Shown: positions 54,339 through 63,463 of the stretch, one piece after another
Position numbering within the stretch: position 1 is the stretch's first letter
How the letters are laid out: each line of letters starts with the position of its first letter
Origin: Alphaproteobacteria bacterium
Lineage (GTDB): Bacteria; Pseudomonadota; Alphaproteobacteria; Micropepsales; Micropepsaceae
Assembly (NCBI GenBank): GCA_947465395.1
Contig: CANIAL010000002.1
Span: 124,001 to 188,000, forward strand
DNA length: 64,000 bases
Reading direction: 5' to 3'
The notes under the pieces: model-generated
Told to the model about the DNA's origin: nothing
The model's input: the letters and a program-made list of their open reading frames with translations, nothing else
Database searches by the model: none
Position numbers and translations under genes: made by a program

Positions 54339-55600
54339 GATTTTTTAAAACCGCGGCCTTTTTCAACCGCTTCGCCGCCGAATTTCGTGCGGATGCGGTC
54401 CACCGCCCGCTCGGCGGCGGCGCGCTTGTCTGATTGCGGGTCCACCAGATTGTGCGGATCGGCCTCGATCCCCGGCGCCAGTCCCGACAGGCCCACGCCC
54501 AGCAGGCGAAAGCGGGTGCCGTCCGCTTCCTTTTTCAGCGCGATCTGCGCCTGGCGGAAGATGGTGTCGGCCAGTTGCGTGGGCGCGTTCAGGGACGCGC
54601 TGCGTGTCCTCAGGCGAAAATCTGCCGTCTTCAGTTTCAAGACCACGGTGCGCCCGGCCAGGTCCATCGCCTTGGCGCGGGAAGAAACACGCTCGGCCTG
54701 CCGCCACAAAACGCTCTCCAGGTCTTTCAGGCTGGTGAGGTCGCTGTTGAAAGTGGTCTCGGACGAGATGGTTTTCATCTCCCCGCCCGGCTCCACGGCG
54801 CGGCTGTCCTGGGCGGCGGCAATGCGCGACAGCCACAACCCCGTGGCGCCATAGCGCATCGCCAGTTCGCGCGGCTCCATGTCCTGCAAGTGCCCGATGG
54901 TGGTGATGCCGTCCCGCTCCAGCCGCGCCTGCAAGACTTTGCCCGCGCCGCGTATCACGCCCACCTTCTTGTCACGCAAAAATGATTTGGCTTCCCCCAT
55001 GCCGATCACGGCAAAGCCGCGCGGCTTGTCCAGTTCCGACGCCAGCTTGGCCAGGAACTTGTTGCCCGACAGGCCGATGGAAACCGTGATGCCGATCTCG
55101 CGCTCGATGTGCATGGCCAGCTTCGCCATGGTGCGGGCAGGGGCCATGCCCTGCATGCGTTCCGTCCCCGACAGGTCCAGATAGGCTTCGTCCAGCGACA
55201 GCGGCTCCACCAATGGAGTCAGCGCCCGCATCAAGGTGCGGATTTCCTTGGCCACGCCCGCGTAAACCTGCATGCGGGGCTTCACCACCACGGCCTGCGG
55301 GCACAGCTTGCGGGCCTGGAACATGGGCATGGCGGAGCGCACACCGTATGTGCGCGCGATATAGCAGCAGGTGGAAACCACGCCCCGAATCTCGCCGCCC
55401 ACGATCAGCGGCTTTTTCACCAATGACGGGTCGTCGCGCTTTTCAATGGCCGCATAGAACGCGTCGCAATCCATGTGCGCGATGGCAAGGGTATCAAGTT
55501 CCGGGTGCGTCAGGATGCGGGTGCTGCCACACGCCGGGCAGGGCTGATCTGCATCCGCATTTTCCAGACAGTCCCGGCAAAACCCCGGCCAGACGCTCAT
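54335..55600 (-). CDS. dinB: DNA polymerase IV (Y family) with N-terminal zinc ribbon
   Basis: This 421-residue translesion polymerase has catalytic acids in AHMDCDAFYAAIEKRDDP (Asp44) and EPLSLDEAYLDLSG; the little-finger domain is in the C-terminal third. Unlike E. coli DinB (351 residues), it begins with a four-cysteine ribbon, Cys8, Cys11, Cys21 and Cys24 (FCRDC and CPAC). It overlaps the upstream DUF3572 gene by four bases. No LexA box was identified. Confidence 0.94.
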   Translation of the reverse strand: MSVWPGFCRDCLENADADQPCPACGSTRILTHPELDTLAIAHMDCDAFYAAIEKRDDPSLVKKPLIVGGEIRGVVSTCCYIARTYGVRSAMPMFQARKLCPQAVVVKPRMQVYAGVAKEIRTLMRALTPLVEPLSLDEAYLDLSGTERMQGMAPARTMAKLAMHIEREIGITVSIGLSGNKFLAKLASELDKPRGFAVIGMGEAKSFLRDKKVGVIRGAGKVLQARLERDGITTIGHLQDMEPRELAMRYGATGLWLSRIAAAQDSRAVEPGGEMKTISSETTFNSDLTSLKDLESVLWRQAERVSSRAKAMDLAGRTVVLKLKTADFRLRTRSASLNAPTQLADTIFRQAQIALKKEADGTRFRLLGVGLSGLAPGIEADPHNLVDPQSDKRAAAERAVDRIRTKFGGEAVEKGRGFKKS

Positions 55601-55854
55601 GTTGACAGTATATGCCGGGCGACATGAACCTGCTTCGGCATAGTTGAACTGGTTTCGCAGAACTTCAGCAGAAGATCCTCATTCGACAACAGAAAATCGA
55701 ATACCGACACCGCCAGTTCCGGGCTTCCCGCGCCCGCCCGCAGGTCCGACCCGTCTATCCCGGTCTGGCCCTGGAATCGCGCCAGCGCCTCATCCTCGCC
55801 CACCAGCCAGGTCAGCGCCTCCAGGCCCAGTATTTCGGCAGCGTTGGGGTTCAT
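55597..55854 (-). CDS. DUF3572 family protein
   Basis: This 85-residue alphaproteobacterial protein of unknown function has AAEILGLEALTWLVGEDEAL, then RFQGQTGIDGSDLRAGAG, SPELAVSVFDFLLSNEDLLL and KFCETSSTMPKQVHVARHIL. It is acidic and helical, with no signal peptide. It overlaps dinB by four bases (shared ATGA), as often seen in relatives, which suggests a coupled but undefined role. Confidence 0.88.
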   Translation of the reverse strand: MNPNAAEILGLEALTWLVGEDEALARFQGQTGIDGSDLRAGAGSPELAVSVFDFLLSNEDLLLKFCETSSTMPKQVHVARHILST

Positions 55855-55986
55855 TTGTCCCGGTTTCCGGACCGGATTTAGCCCCGGTTCAGCAAGATAG
55901 CGTTAAGACATCCGGTACCATACTGGCGCTCTGGGCAGGGGCTGTCATCCCCCGCCAAACCAGCCTTTCCGGCGGAGAGCCAAGTC

Positions 55987-56373
55987 ATGGACGCCCCAGT
56001 AATTGCAAAAGGCAAAACGGTTCTCATCGTCGAGGACAATGAGCTGAACATGAAGCTCTTCCACGACCTGCTGGACGCGCATGGCTACAACATCCTGCAG
56101 ACCAAGGATGGCATGGAAGCCCTGGACATTGCCCGCGAGCATCACCCCGACCTGATCCTGATGGACATCCAGCTGCCCGAAGTCAGCGGGCTGGAAGTAA
56201 CCAAATGGCTCAAGGAAGACGATTCGCTGAAAGCCATTCCCGTGGTCGCCGTCACCGCCTTCGCCATGAAGGGCGACGAAGACGTCATCCGCCAGGGCGG
56301 CTGCGAGGCCTATATCTCCAAACCCATCTCGGTGACCAGTTTCCTGGAAACCGTGCGCCGCTTCATCGGCTAG
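55987..56373 (+). CDS. divK: Single-domain response regulator DivK
   Basis: This 128-residue receiver protein controls polarity and division through DivJ/PleC-type kinases. It has VEDNELN with acidic pair (16-17), phospho-acceptor Asp60 in [10 protein letters not shown], Thr in VAVTAFAM and Lys in YISKPIS. It is immediately upstream of pleD, the Caulobacter arrangement. Kinases are not in the window. Confidence 0.94.
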   Translation: MDAPVIAKGKTVLIVEDNELNMKLFHDLLDAHGYNILQTKDGMEALDIAREHHPDLILMDIQLPEVSGLEVTKWLKEDDSLKAIPVVAVTAFAMKGDEDVIRQGGCEAYISKPISVTSFLETVRRFIG

Positions 56374-56375
56374 CC

Positions 56376-57746
56376 ATGACCGCGCGCGTCCTCGTCGTTG
56401 ACGACATCCTTTCCAACGTGAATCTTCTGGAAGCGAAGCTGACGGCGGAATATTTCGATGTCGTCAGCGCCTTCAACGGGCTGGAATGCCTGGCGAAGAT
56501 GGAGGAGATGCCGCCCGACATCGTTCTGCTGGACGTGATGATGCCCGGCATGGACGGGTTCGAGGTCTGCCGCCGCATCAAGTCCAATCCCAAGACCGCC
56601 CATGTGCCCGTGGTGATGGTGACCGCGCTGGACCAGCCGTCCGACCGCGTTGCCGGCCTGGAAGCGGGCGCCGATGATTTCCTCACCAAGCCGGTGGATG
56701 ATGCGGCGCTGTTCGCGCGCGTGCGTTCGCTTTTCCGCCTGAAGATGATGACCGATGAGCTTCGCATGCGCGAATCCACCGGCCAGTCCATGGGCCTGAT
56801 TGATCCGGCCGAAACCTTGCTGGATGCCACGCCGTCCGGCCGCATATTGGTCATTGAAGACCGGCAGGAGTCTGCCGCCTGGTTCGCATCGGCGCTGTCG
56901 CCGGCCCATGATGTGTCGTCGGTGGATACGTTCGAGGAAGCTTTGGTGCGCGTGAAGGGCGGCGATCCTGATCTGGTTGTCGTCTCGCTGGGCATGCGCG
57001 GCTTTGACGGGCTGCGTCTTTGCTCGCAGCTTCGCTCCCTGCCGGAAGGGCGCAATGTTCCGATTCTGGTGGTGGTGTCGGATGGCGACCGCCGCAAGCT
57101 GACGCAAGCGCTTGAGATGGGCGTCAATGATTATCTCACCCGCCCGGTGGACAAGAATGAACTGGTGGCGCGCGTCCGCACCCAGCTTCGCAAGAAGCGT
57201 TACGCGGATCGCCTGCGCCACAATGTTCAACTGTCGCTGGAAATGGCCATCACCGACCAGCTCACCGGCCTGCACAATCGCCGCTACATGAGCCGCCACC
57301 TAGACAACCTGGTCAGCAGCGCCAAGAAGAATGACCGCCCCATCGCCTTTGTCATCATGGACATTGATTTCTTCAAATCGGTCAATGACCAGCACGGCCA
57401 TGACATTGGCGATGAAGTGCTGAAGGAATTTGCCGGCCGCATCGCCGCCAACGTGCGCGGCATTGACCTGGCCTGCCGCTATGGCGGCGAGGAGTTCGTG
57501 GTGGTGATGCCCGATACCGACGTGGCCTTTGCCTACCAGGTGTCGGAACGCCTGCGTCATTCCATCGAAACCACGCCCTTCCGCATCTCCCGCAGCCCCG
57601 GCTCGCTCAACCTCACCATCTCCATCGGCATTGCCGGTTCGGAAGGCGAGAGCGATACGGCCGAGGCGCTTCTGCACCGCGCCGACCAGGCGCTGTATCG
57701 GGCCAAGCGTTCAGGCCGGAATAAAGTGGTCGCTGACGCGGCTTAG
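56376..57746 (+). CDS. pleD: Diguanylate cyclase response regulator PleD
   Basis: This 456-residue protein makes c-di-GMP. REC1 (1-120) has Asp53 in VLLDVMMPGMDG; REC2 (about 152-270) is an adaptor lacking the phosphorylatable Asp (VVVSLGMRG). The GGDEF domain has the active site RYGGEEF and the inhibitory RxxD site (RGID) five residues upstream. ATG 56376 is two bases after the divK stop. Activation by phosphorylation-driven dimerisation is expected. Confidence 0.95.
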   Translation: MTARVLVVDDILSNVNLLEAKLTAEYFDVVSAFNGLECLAKMEEMPPDIVLLDVMMPGMDGFEVCRRIKSNPKTAHVPVVMVTALDQPSDRVAGLEAGADDFLTKPVDDAALFARVRSLFRLKMMTDELRMRESTGQSMGLIDPAETLLDATPSGRILVIEDRQESAAWFASALSPAHDVSSVDTFEEALVRVKGGDPDLVVVSLGMRGFDGLRLCSQLRSLPEGRNVPILVVVSDGDRRKLTQALEMGVNDYLTRPVDKNELVARVRTQLRKKRYADRLRHNVQLSLEMAITDQLTGLHNRRYMSRHLDNLVSSAKKNDRPIAFVIMDIDFFKSVNDQHGHDIGDEVLKEFAGRIAANVRGIDLACRYGGEEFVVVMPDTDVAFAYQVSERLRHSIETTPFRISRSPGSLNLTISIGIAGSEGESDTAEALLHRADQALYRAKRSGRNKVVADAA

Positions 57747-57750
57747 TTTT

Positions 57751-57868
57751 ACCCCCTCCGGCCTTCGCAACTTTGCTCAACGCCGTGCATCTTCGATGCG
57801 CGGCGTTTTCGCGTTGCTACGGCCACCTCCCCCGCCTGTGCGCTAACGCGCACGCAGGGGAGGCGGGC
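57751..57868 (-). repeat. Intergenic composite hairpin repeat, family I, copy 5 (reverse)
   Basis: It begins ACCCCCTCCGGCCTTCGC four bases after the pleD stop. An additional hairpin inside contains GCCG-rich arms around CATCTTCGATG. It closes with GTGCGC/GCGCAC inside CCTCCCC/GGGGAGG (reverse reading). It lies between convergent pleD and the DsbA-like gene. Confidence 0.7.
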
Positions 57869-57887
57869 CTGCGCTTCCTTTGTCAGC

Positions 57888-58535
57888 TTATTCTTCGGTG
57901 GCAGGCGCAGCTTCTTCCAAAGCTTTGTCTATCGCCATGACGAGAAGCTCCGGCTCCCGCGCGCCGCTGACCGCAATCTTGTTGGCGAAGATCATGGCGG
58001 GCACGCCGGTGACGCCCATCTCGCGGGCCAGCGCGTCTTCGCGCTCCACGATGGCCACATCATCATCGGTTTCAAGGCGCGTCGCGATTTCCGCGCCATC
58101 CATGCCGCAGGTGTCCGCGATATCGGCCAGAACGCGGATATCGCCGATATCCTCGCCATTCTCGAAATAGGCGGCGAACAGCCGCTCCACCACTTCATCC
58201 TGCACGCCTGTCTGTTCCGCCCAGCGGATCAGGCGGTGGGAATCCACCGTGTTGGGCGAACGGGTGATGGCAGGAAAATCAAAGACAATGTCTTCCTTGG
58301 CGCCTTCGGCGGCGATCATTTTCTGCGCGTCCGCGATGCGCCCGTCCTTGCCGAACTTGGCTTCCATATATTGCACACGATCAAGCCCGCCCTTGGGGAT
58401 GGTGGGGTCCAGCCGGAAGGGGCGATAGCGCAGGTCAAAAACAACATTGGGCCGCATGAGCATGGCGCGGGCCAGCCGCCTTTTGCCGATGAAGCACCAG
58501 GGACAAACCGTGTCGGAAATAAAATCTATCTGCAT
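57888..58535 (-). CDS. DsbA/FrnE-family thiol oxidoreductase
   Basis: This 215-residue cytoplasmic protein (no signal peptide) with a thioredoxin fold and helical insertion has ISDTVCPWCFIGKRRL, the CPWC active site, ITRSPNTVDSHRLIRWA and VTGVPAMIF with the cis-Pro. FrnE-like proteins act in thiol-disulfide exchange, some in oxidative-stress or polyketide contexts; the substrate is unknown. It is last in the erpA-xthA-unknown-frnE leftward row. Confidence 0.9.
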   Translation of the reverse strand: MQIDFISDTVCPWCFIGKRRLARAMLMRPNVVFDLRYRPFRLDPTIPKGGLDRVQYMEAKFGKDGRIADAQKMIAAEGAKEDIVFDFPAITRSPNTVDSHRLIRWAEQTGVQDEVVERLFAAYFENGEDIGDIRVLADIADTCGMDGAEIATRLETDDDVAIVEREDALAREMGVTGVPAMIFANKIAVSGAREPELLVMAIDKALEEAAPATEE

Positions 58536-58540
58536 GGCGG

Positions 58541-58915
58541 CTAGTTCAAAACCTGTGTTGTGATTTCATTGCCCTGGGACGAAACGCGCACGGCCCCCAT
58601 CTTGTTTCGCAACCCATGCACCGTCAAATCGGCGCTGACGGGCAGCAAGCCTTCGATCACCGGCGTGCCGTCCGGGGGCGGGGTTCCCACCATCTCCACC
58701 ACAAAGACGCCGGGCGGAATGTGCGGCCGCACGGGGCGCAGATGCACACCCTTCCAGCCGCCGCCCGCAACCGCGCCCGTGACATGGATGATGAGGGTGC
58801 CATCGCCGCCGGAGGCTGTGATGGTATCAATGCGCGCCACCGGTTTTTCCAATGGGGTGGCCGCGAAAGCGCCAACGGGAAGCAGCAAGGTCAAAAGAAA
58901 AGGCGCGGCGCGCAT
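58541..58915 (-). CDS. Small exported protein, unknown
   Basis: This 124-residue protein from ATG 58915 has a signal peptide (MRAAPFLLTLLLPVGAFA). The mature part is beta-rich (KPVARIDTITASGGDGTLII, PGVFVVEMVGTPPPDG, NKMGAVRVSSQGNEITTQVL), vaguely like AMIN-type periplasmic domains but not assignable. It is six bases upstream of frnE and 50 after xthA, so likely cotranscribed with them. Confidence 0.75.
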   Translation of the reverse strand: MRAAPFLLTLLLPVGAFAATPLEKPVARIDTITASGGDGTLIIHVTGAVAGGGWKGVHLRPVRPHIPPGVFVVEMVGTPPPDGTPVIEGLLPVSADLTVHGLRNKMGAVRVSSQGNEITTQVLN

Positions 58916-58965
58916 GAAAAGCCGGATTCGGGTCCCGGCGACTATAGCGGAAAATGCGGCGGATT

Positions 58966-59748
58966 TCAGATATCCAAAATACACCAGACGGGGACATGGT
59001 CGGACGGCTTGTCGCCATCGCGCATGTCCCGGTCAATCTGACAATCCTTCAGCCGGTCGGCGGCCTGTGGCGACAGGAACATATGGTCAATGCGGATGCC
59101 CTGGTTTTTGCGCCAGGACCCGGCCTGGTAATCCCAGAACGTGTACTGGCCGGGCAGGGCGTTGCGGGCGCGGAAGGCATCGGTATAGCCAAGGTTGGCC
59201 AGCCGCCGGTACATCGCGCGCGATTCCGGCTGGAACAGCGCATCGCCCATCCACGCCTTGGGGTCGTAGCAGTCTTTCTCTTCGGGGATGATGTTGTAGT
59301 CGCCCATCAGCACCACCGGCTCTTCGCCTGCCCGCAGGGCTTTGGCGCGCGCGTTCAACCGCTCCAGCCAGGCGAGTTTATAGGGAAACTTCTCCGTGCC
59401 CATGGGATTGCCGTTGGGCGCATAGATGGAAGCCACCCGCACCATGCCCTTGTCGCCCTGCACCAGCGCCTCGAGGTATCGCGACTGCTCGTCGCCATCA
59501 TTGCCAGGAAGCCGGGGCGTCACGTCTTCCATGGGCCGGCGCGACAGCAGCGCCACGCCATTATAGGTCTTTTGTCCGTGTACGGCGCAGTTATAGCCCA
59601 GCCCCTCGAACGCCTCGCGGGGGAAATTCTCGTCCACGCATTTGATTTCCTGCAGCGCCACCACGTCGGGCTTGGCCTGTTGCAGCCAGCCCAGCGCCGC
59701 ATCCAGCCGCACTTTTATGGAGTTCACGTTCCAGGTGGCGATCTTCAT
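58966..59748 (-). CDS. xthA: Exodeoxyribonuclease III
   Basis: This 260-residue AP endonuclease and 3'-5' exonuclease has MKIATWNVNSIKVR, VALQEIKC (metal Glu), VLMGDYNIIP, and IRIDHMFLSP and PSDHVPVWC with catalytic Asp-His. It acts in base-excision repair after glycosylases such as the family-5 UDG in this window. It lies 41 bases downstream of erpA on the same strand. Confidence 0.96.
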   Translation of the reverse strand: MKIATWNVNSIKVRLDAALGWLQQAKPDVVALQEIKCVDENFPREAFEGLGYNCAVHGQKTYNGVALLSRRPMEDVTPRLPGNDGDEQSRYLEALVQGDKGMVRVASIYAPNGNPMGTEKFPYKLAWLERLNARAKALRAGEEPVVLMGDYNIIPEEKDCYDPKAWMGDALFQPESRAMYRRLANLGYTDAFRARNALPGQYTFWDYQAGSWRKNQGIRIDHMFLSPQAADRLKDCQIDRDMRDGDKPSDHVPVWCILDI

Positions 59749-59789
59749 GCGCTCGATTTCATTTTGTTGCGAACTTCGAAACCGCGACG

Positions 59790-60122
59790 CTAGACGGAAA
59801 AGCTGGTCCCGCAGCCGCAGGACGCCGTGGCATTGGGATTGTTGACCTTGAAGGCTTGGCCGATCAGGTCGTCGGCAAAATCAATCTCCGACCCCGCCAG
59901 GAAATCCAGCGACACCGGATCAATCAGCACGCTGGCGCCGTCCCGCTCGATCACCAAATCGTCATCCATGCGCGTTTCGTCCAGGGCAAAGTTGTACTGG
60001 AAGCCGGAACAGCCGCCGCCGGTCACCGCCAGCCGCAGCATCACGGGTTTGGCCTCGCCCGACAGGATGGTGGCGATGCGCTTGGCGGCGCGGGCTGACA
60101 AAGTCACGGGCATTGCGGTCAT
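59790..60122 (-). CDS. erpA: A-type iron-sulfur carrier/insertion protein
   Basis: This 110-residue HesB/IscA family protein delivers Fe-S clusters to client enzymes. The three cysteines are present: Cys in VTGGGCSGFQYNF and the pair in ASCGCGTSF. ErpA is favoured over IscA because no isc or suf genes are adjacent, but this is a context argument. The ATG lies 18 bases from the divergent dgt start. Confidence 0.9.
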   Translation of the reverse strand: MTAMPVTLSARAAKRIATILSGEAKPVMLRLAVTGGGCSGFQYNFALDETRMDDDLVIERDGASVLIDPVSLDFLAGSEIDFADDLIGQAFKVNNPNATASCGCGTSFSV

Positions 60123-60140
60123 GGAAAACTCGGCCTAGGC

Positions 60141-61421
60141 ATGGGGAACTGCACACCTTATGTAGTCTTGCCCATGGCATCCGCAAAGGCCCCAGACCGT
60201 CTAAATATCCCGCCCGGGCGGCTTGTTGGGACGCTTTTCCAGGCCCCGCCACAGGCGTCCTATGCCACGCGGCCACAGGACAGCCGGGGCCGCCTTTACC
60301 CTGAGGAAGAAAGCGCCACCCGCACCTGCTATTCGCGTGACCGCGACCGCATCATCCATTCCAGCGCCTTTCGCCGCCTGAAGCACAAGACGCAGGTGTT
60401 TGTTGAGCATGAGGGCGATTATTTCCGCACCCGCCTGACCCATTCGCTGGAAGTGGCGCAGCTGGCCCGGGCGCTGGCCCGCGCCATGGCCTGTGACGAG
60501 GATTTGGCCGAGGCGGTGGCGCTGGCGCATGACCTTGGCCACACGCCGTTCGGCCATTCGGGGGAGGAGGCGCTGTCCGCCGCCACCGCCCATATCGGCG
60601 GCTTTGATCACAATGCCCATGCGCTCAGGCTGGTGACCAAGCTGGAACATCGCTACGCGGATTTCGATGGACTCAATCTCACTTGGGAAACCCTCGAAGG
60701 CTTGGTGAAGCACAATGGTCCGTTGCTGCCTGTTTCAAAGCATCCGCTGCCCGGACCCATTTCCAGTTTCGACACGACATTCCCCCTCGATCTTTCCCGC
60801 TGGCCGGGGCTGGAGGCGCAGCTGGCCGCCCTGGCCGACGACATCGCGTACATCAATCACGACCTGGACGATGGCCTTCGCGCCGGCATCTTCACCATCG
60901 CGGACCTGCGCGAGGCACCGCTGGCGGGCGCGTATGTGCGTGATGTGACTGCCCGCTATGGTGAGATCGAACTCTCCCGCTTTATCGGGGAAATGATCCG
61001 TATGCTGATGAGTGCGCTTCTGGACGATGTCCGCGCCGCCACCGCCGCCCGCATCACCGCCGCCGCGCCCCAAAGCGCCGCCGATATCCGCGCCGTGCCG
61101 CATGCCCTGGCCGCTTTTTCGGACGCGATGCTGAAAGACGTGCTGGCGCTGAAAAAATTCCTCTTCGCCCGCATGTACCGCCACCCCCGGGTGATGGGGC
61201 CGATGGAGCGGGCCAAGGCGCTGGTGACCGAAATCTTCGCTGTCCTGAACGCCAATCCGGCGCTTTTGCCCCCCGACTGGGCGGCGCGCTGCGGCATGGC
61301 GGGGGACGAGGCCACGGGCCGGGTGGTGCGCGACTATATCGCGGGCATGACCGACACCTATGCGCTGGCCGAATATGGGCGGATTTCGGGCAAGAAAATC
61401 AGCCTGGAAAGCGATGATTGA
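60141..61421 (+). CDS. dgt: Deoxyguanosinetriphosphate triphosphohydrolase-like protein
   Basis: This 426-residue HD-domain enzyme of the type-2 dGTPase-like group releases triphosphate from dNTPs. It has DRDRIIHSSAFRRLKHKTQV, RLTHSLEVAQLARALAR, and AHDLGHTPFGHSGEEAL with the metal His-Asp. ATG 60141 or 60174 (removing 11 residues) could start it; neither has a strong site. It is the first of the dgt-SPOR-nagZ-scpA row common in alphaproteobacteria. Confidence 0.93.
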   Translation: MGNCTPYVVLPMASAKAPDRLNIPPGRLVGTLFQAPPQASYATRPQDSRGRLYPEEESATRTCYSRDRDRIIHSSAFRRLKHKTQVFVEHEGDYFRTRLTHSLEVAQLARALARAMACDEDLAEAVALAHDLGHTPFGHSGEEALSAATAHIGGFDHNAHALRLVTKLEHRYADFDGLNLTWETLEGLVKHNGPLLPVSKHPLPGPISSFDTTFPLDLSRWPGLEAQLAALADDIAYINHDLDDGLRAGIFTIADLREAPLAGAYVRDVTARYGEIELSRFIGEMIRMLMSALLDDVRAATAARITAAAPQSAADIRAVPHALAAFSDAMLKDVLALKKFLFARMYRHPRVMGPMERAKALVTEIFAVLNANPALLPPDWAARCGMAGDEATGRVVRDYIAGMTDTYALAEYGRISGKKISLESDD

Positions 61422-61481
61422 GGGGCCGCGACCTGCTAGATTCGCGCCAGAGATTCGTTACAGCTTCCCCGAAGGACTGCC

Positions 61482-62450
61482 ATGCCTCCCCAATATGAAC
61501 GCGGCCTTTATGAACCCAGCGACCAGGTGCGGGTTTTCGACGGCTCGGAGGAAGACGAAGACACCGAAGGCTCCCGCCTGCCGCTGCTGATCGTGCTGGC
61601 GCTGCTGGTGCTGGCCATGTTCGCGGGCTTTGTCTGGCTGGCCTATACGCAAGGCGTTGCCCTTGGCCGCACCCAGACGCCGGTTCTGACCGCACAGGCC
61701 GGTCCCGCCCGCGTTGCGCCGCAAAATCCCGGCGGCGCGGAACAGCCCTTCAAGGGCTTCAAGATTTACGAACAGCCCGCGCCGCCCGATGACGGCGTGG
61801 CGCAGGATGCAGCGCCTGCTGCCCCGTTGCCGCAAACCATGACACCGGCTGCGCCCGTTGAAGCGCCGCAGCAGGTGGCGAAAGCCGAACCGGTCAAGCC
61901 GGAGCCTGTGAAGATCGAGCCGGCGAAAGTCGAACCCAAGCCCGTGCCGGTTGCCAAGGTCGCCGCGCCGCCCGCCGCAAAGCCAGTGCCTGTCGCGAAA
62001 GTGACACCGCCGCCTGTTGCCAAGCCCGCGCCGCAAATCGCTGCCGCCGCACCGGCTCCCGCTACCGTCAAGTCCGAACCCATTGGCCCCGCCAGCGCCG
62101 CGCCGCGCGCGCTTCCGACTCCCGCGACAAAGCTTGAAGCGACACCGGCGCCCAAGGTGGCGACACTCCCGCCCATCGCCGCCACGCCAAAGCCCGCTGC
62201 ATCCGGCAGCGCGGTGCTGCAGATCGGCGCCTATAAATCACAGGCCGATGCCGATGCCGCCTGGAAAACCTATGCCGCGCGCCATGCCGCGCTCTTGGCC
62301 GGTTACGGTCCCGATGTTGCCCGCGCCGATCTGGGCGACAAGGGCGTCTGGTACCGCCTGCGCGTCACGGGTTTCGCCAGCAAGGACGTGGCCAGCGCCG
62401 TTTGCGACCGGCTGAAGGCAGACGGCGGCGGCTGTTTCCCGGCCCAGTAG
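61482..62450 (+). CDS. SPOR-domain membrane protein
   Basis: This 322-residue bitopic protein has a cytoplasmic acidic start, membrane segment at about 33-54 (LPLLIVLALLVLAMFAGFVW), a long Pro/Ala/Lys/Val linker with repeated KPEPVKIEPAKVEPKP-like units, and a C-terminal SPOR domain (about 245-322: AVLQIGAYKSQADADAAWKT). SPOR domains bind glycan strands lacking stem peptides, targeting division septa. Its neighbours nagZ and scpA are the conserved partners. Confidence 0.9.
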   Translation: MPPQYERGLYEPSDQVRVFDGSEEDEDTEGSRLPLLIVLALLVLAMFAGFVWLAYTQGVALGRTQTPVLTAQAGPARVAPQNPGGAEQPFKGFKIYEQPAPPDDGVAQDAAPAAPLPQTMTPAAPVEAPQQVAKAEPVKPEPVKIEPAKVEPKPVPVAKVAAPPAAKPVPVAKVTPPPVAKPAPQIAAAAPAPATVKSEPIGPASAAPRALPTPATKLEATPAPKVATLPPIAATPKPAASGSAVLQIGAYKSQADADAAWKTYAARHAALLAGYGPDVARADLGDKGVWYRLRVTGFASKDVASAVCDRLKADGGGCFPAQ

Positions 62451-62452
62451 AG

Positions 62453-63463
62453 ATGCGCTCCTCCGCGATTTATGGCTGCCTGGGACCAAGCCTCAGCGCG
62501 GGCGAGCGCGATTTTTTCCGTGGCGTTCAGCCCTGGGGCTTTATCCTTTTTGCCCGCAACATCGAAAGCCCCGATCAGGTGCGCGCGCTCACCCAAAGCC
62601 TGCGCGCCATCACCGGCGACAGGCACACGCCCATCCTGATTGACCAGGAAGGGGGCAGGGTGGCGCGCCTGAAGCCGCCGCACTGGGCCGCCCGTCCGCC
62701 CGCCCGCGACTTCGGCACGCTTTTCGCCATCAACGCCGATGCCGCCCGCGAGGCCACCTACCTGAACGCACGCCTGATCGCCCATGACTGCGCGGAACTT
62801 GGCATCAATGTGGACTGCCTGCCGGTCTTGGATGTCCCGGTTCCCGGCGCCCATGACATTATTGGCGACAGGGCCTTTGCCACCGATGCCGCCACCGTGA
62901 TCGCGCTGGGCCGCGCCCAGATGGAGGGGCTGCTGGACGGGGGCGTTCTGCCGGTCATGAAGCACATTCCCGGCCATGGCCGGGCAGGGGCGGACAGCCA
63001 CCTGGCGTTGCCCCGGGTGGATGCGCCGCTTTCGGCCCTCAGCGCCTCTGATTTCGTCACCTTCCGCAGCCTGTCCGGCTGCCCGATCGCGATGACCGCC
63101 CATGTCGTCTATGATTCGATTGATCCACAGCGTCCGTGCACCACCAGCCCCAAAGTCATTCGGCATGTGGTACGCGGTGAGATAGGATTTGACGGGCTTT
63201 TGATGTCCGACGACCTGTCCATGAAGGCGCTGGACGGGCCGCTGGTCGCACGGGCGAAAGCGGCTCTTTTCGCGGGCTGTGACGTGGTTTTGCACTGCAA
63301 TGGCGACATGGACGAGATGAAACAGGTGGCGGCAGAGGTGAAGGCATTGGAAGGCGCGGCATTGCGCCGGGCCGACCACGCGCTGGCGCAGCTGATCACG
63401 CCTGCCGCGTTTGACGCCGCCGCCGCCACCGCGCGTCTCAATTCGCTGATGGCATCGGCATGA
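62453..63463 (+). CDS. nagZ: Beta-N-acetylglucosaminidase NagZ
   Basis: This 336-residue cytoplasmic GH3 enzyme cleaves GlcNAc from anhydro-muropeptides during wall recycling. It has ILIDQEGGRVARLKPP, KHIPGHGRAGADSHLALP (the flexible His-Asp loop) and GLLMSDDLSMKAL with the nucleophile Asp. ATG 62453 is two bases after the SPOR gene stop; upstream in-frame residues belong to the overlapping SPOR coding sequence. The ATGA overlap leads into scpA. Confidence 0.96.
   Translation: MRSSAIYGCLGPSLSAGERDFFRGVQPWGFILFARNIESPDQVRALTQSLRAITGDRHTPILIDQEGGRVARLKPPHWAARPPARDFGTLFAINADAAREATYLNARLIAHDCAELGINVDCLPVLDVPVPGAHDIIGDRAFATDAATVIALGRAQMEGLLDGGVLPVMKHIPGHGRAGADSHLALPRVDAPLSALSASDFVTFRSLSGCPIAMTAHVVYDSIDPQRPCTTSPKVIRHVVRGEIGFDGLLMSDDLSMKALDGPLVARAKAALFAGCDVVLHCNGDMDEMKQVAAEVKALEGAALRRADHALAQLITPAAFDAAAATARLNSLMASA

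Noticed and set aside
54001-54366. Long N-terminal extension of the RidA frame
   Set aside because: The upstream residues are Arg/Pro-rich and overlap the forward small gene; the RidA family start matches ATG 53973.
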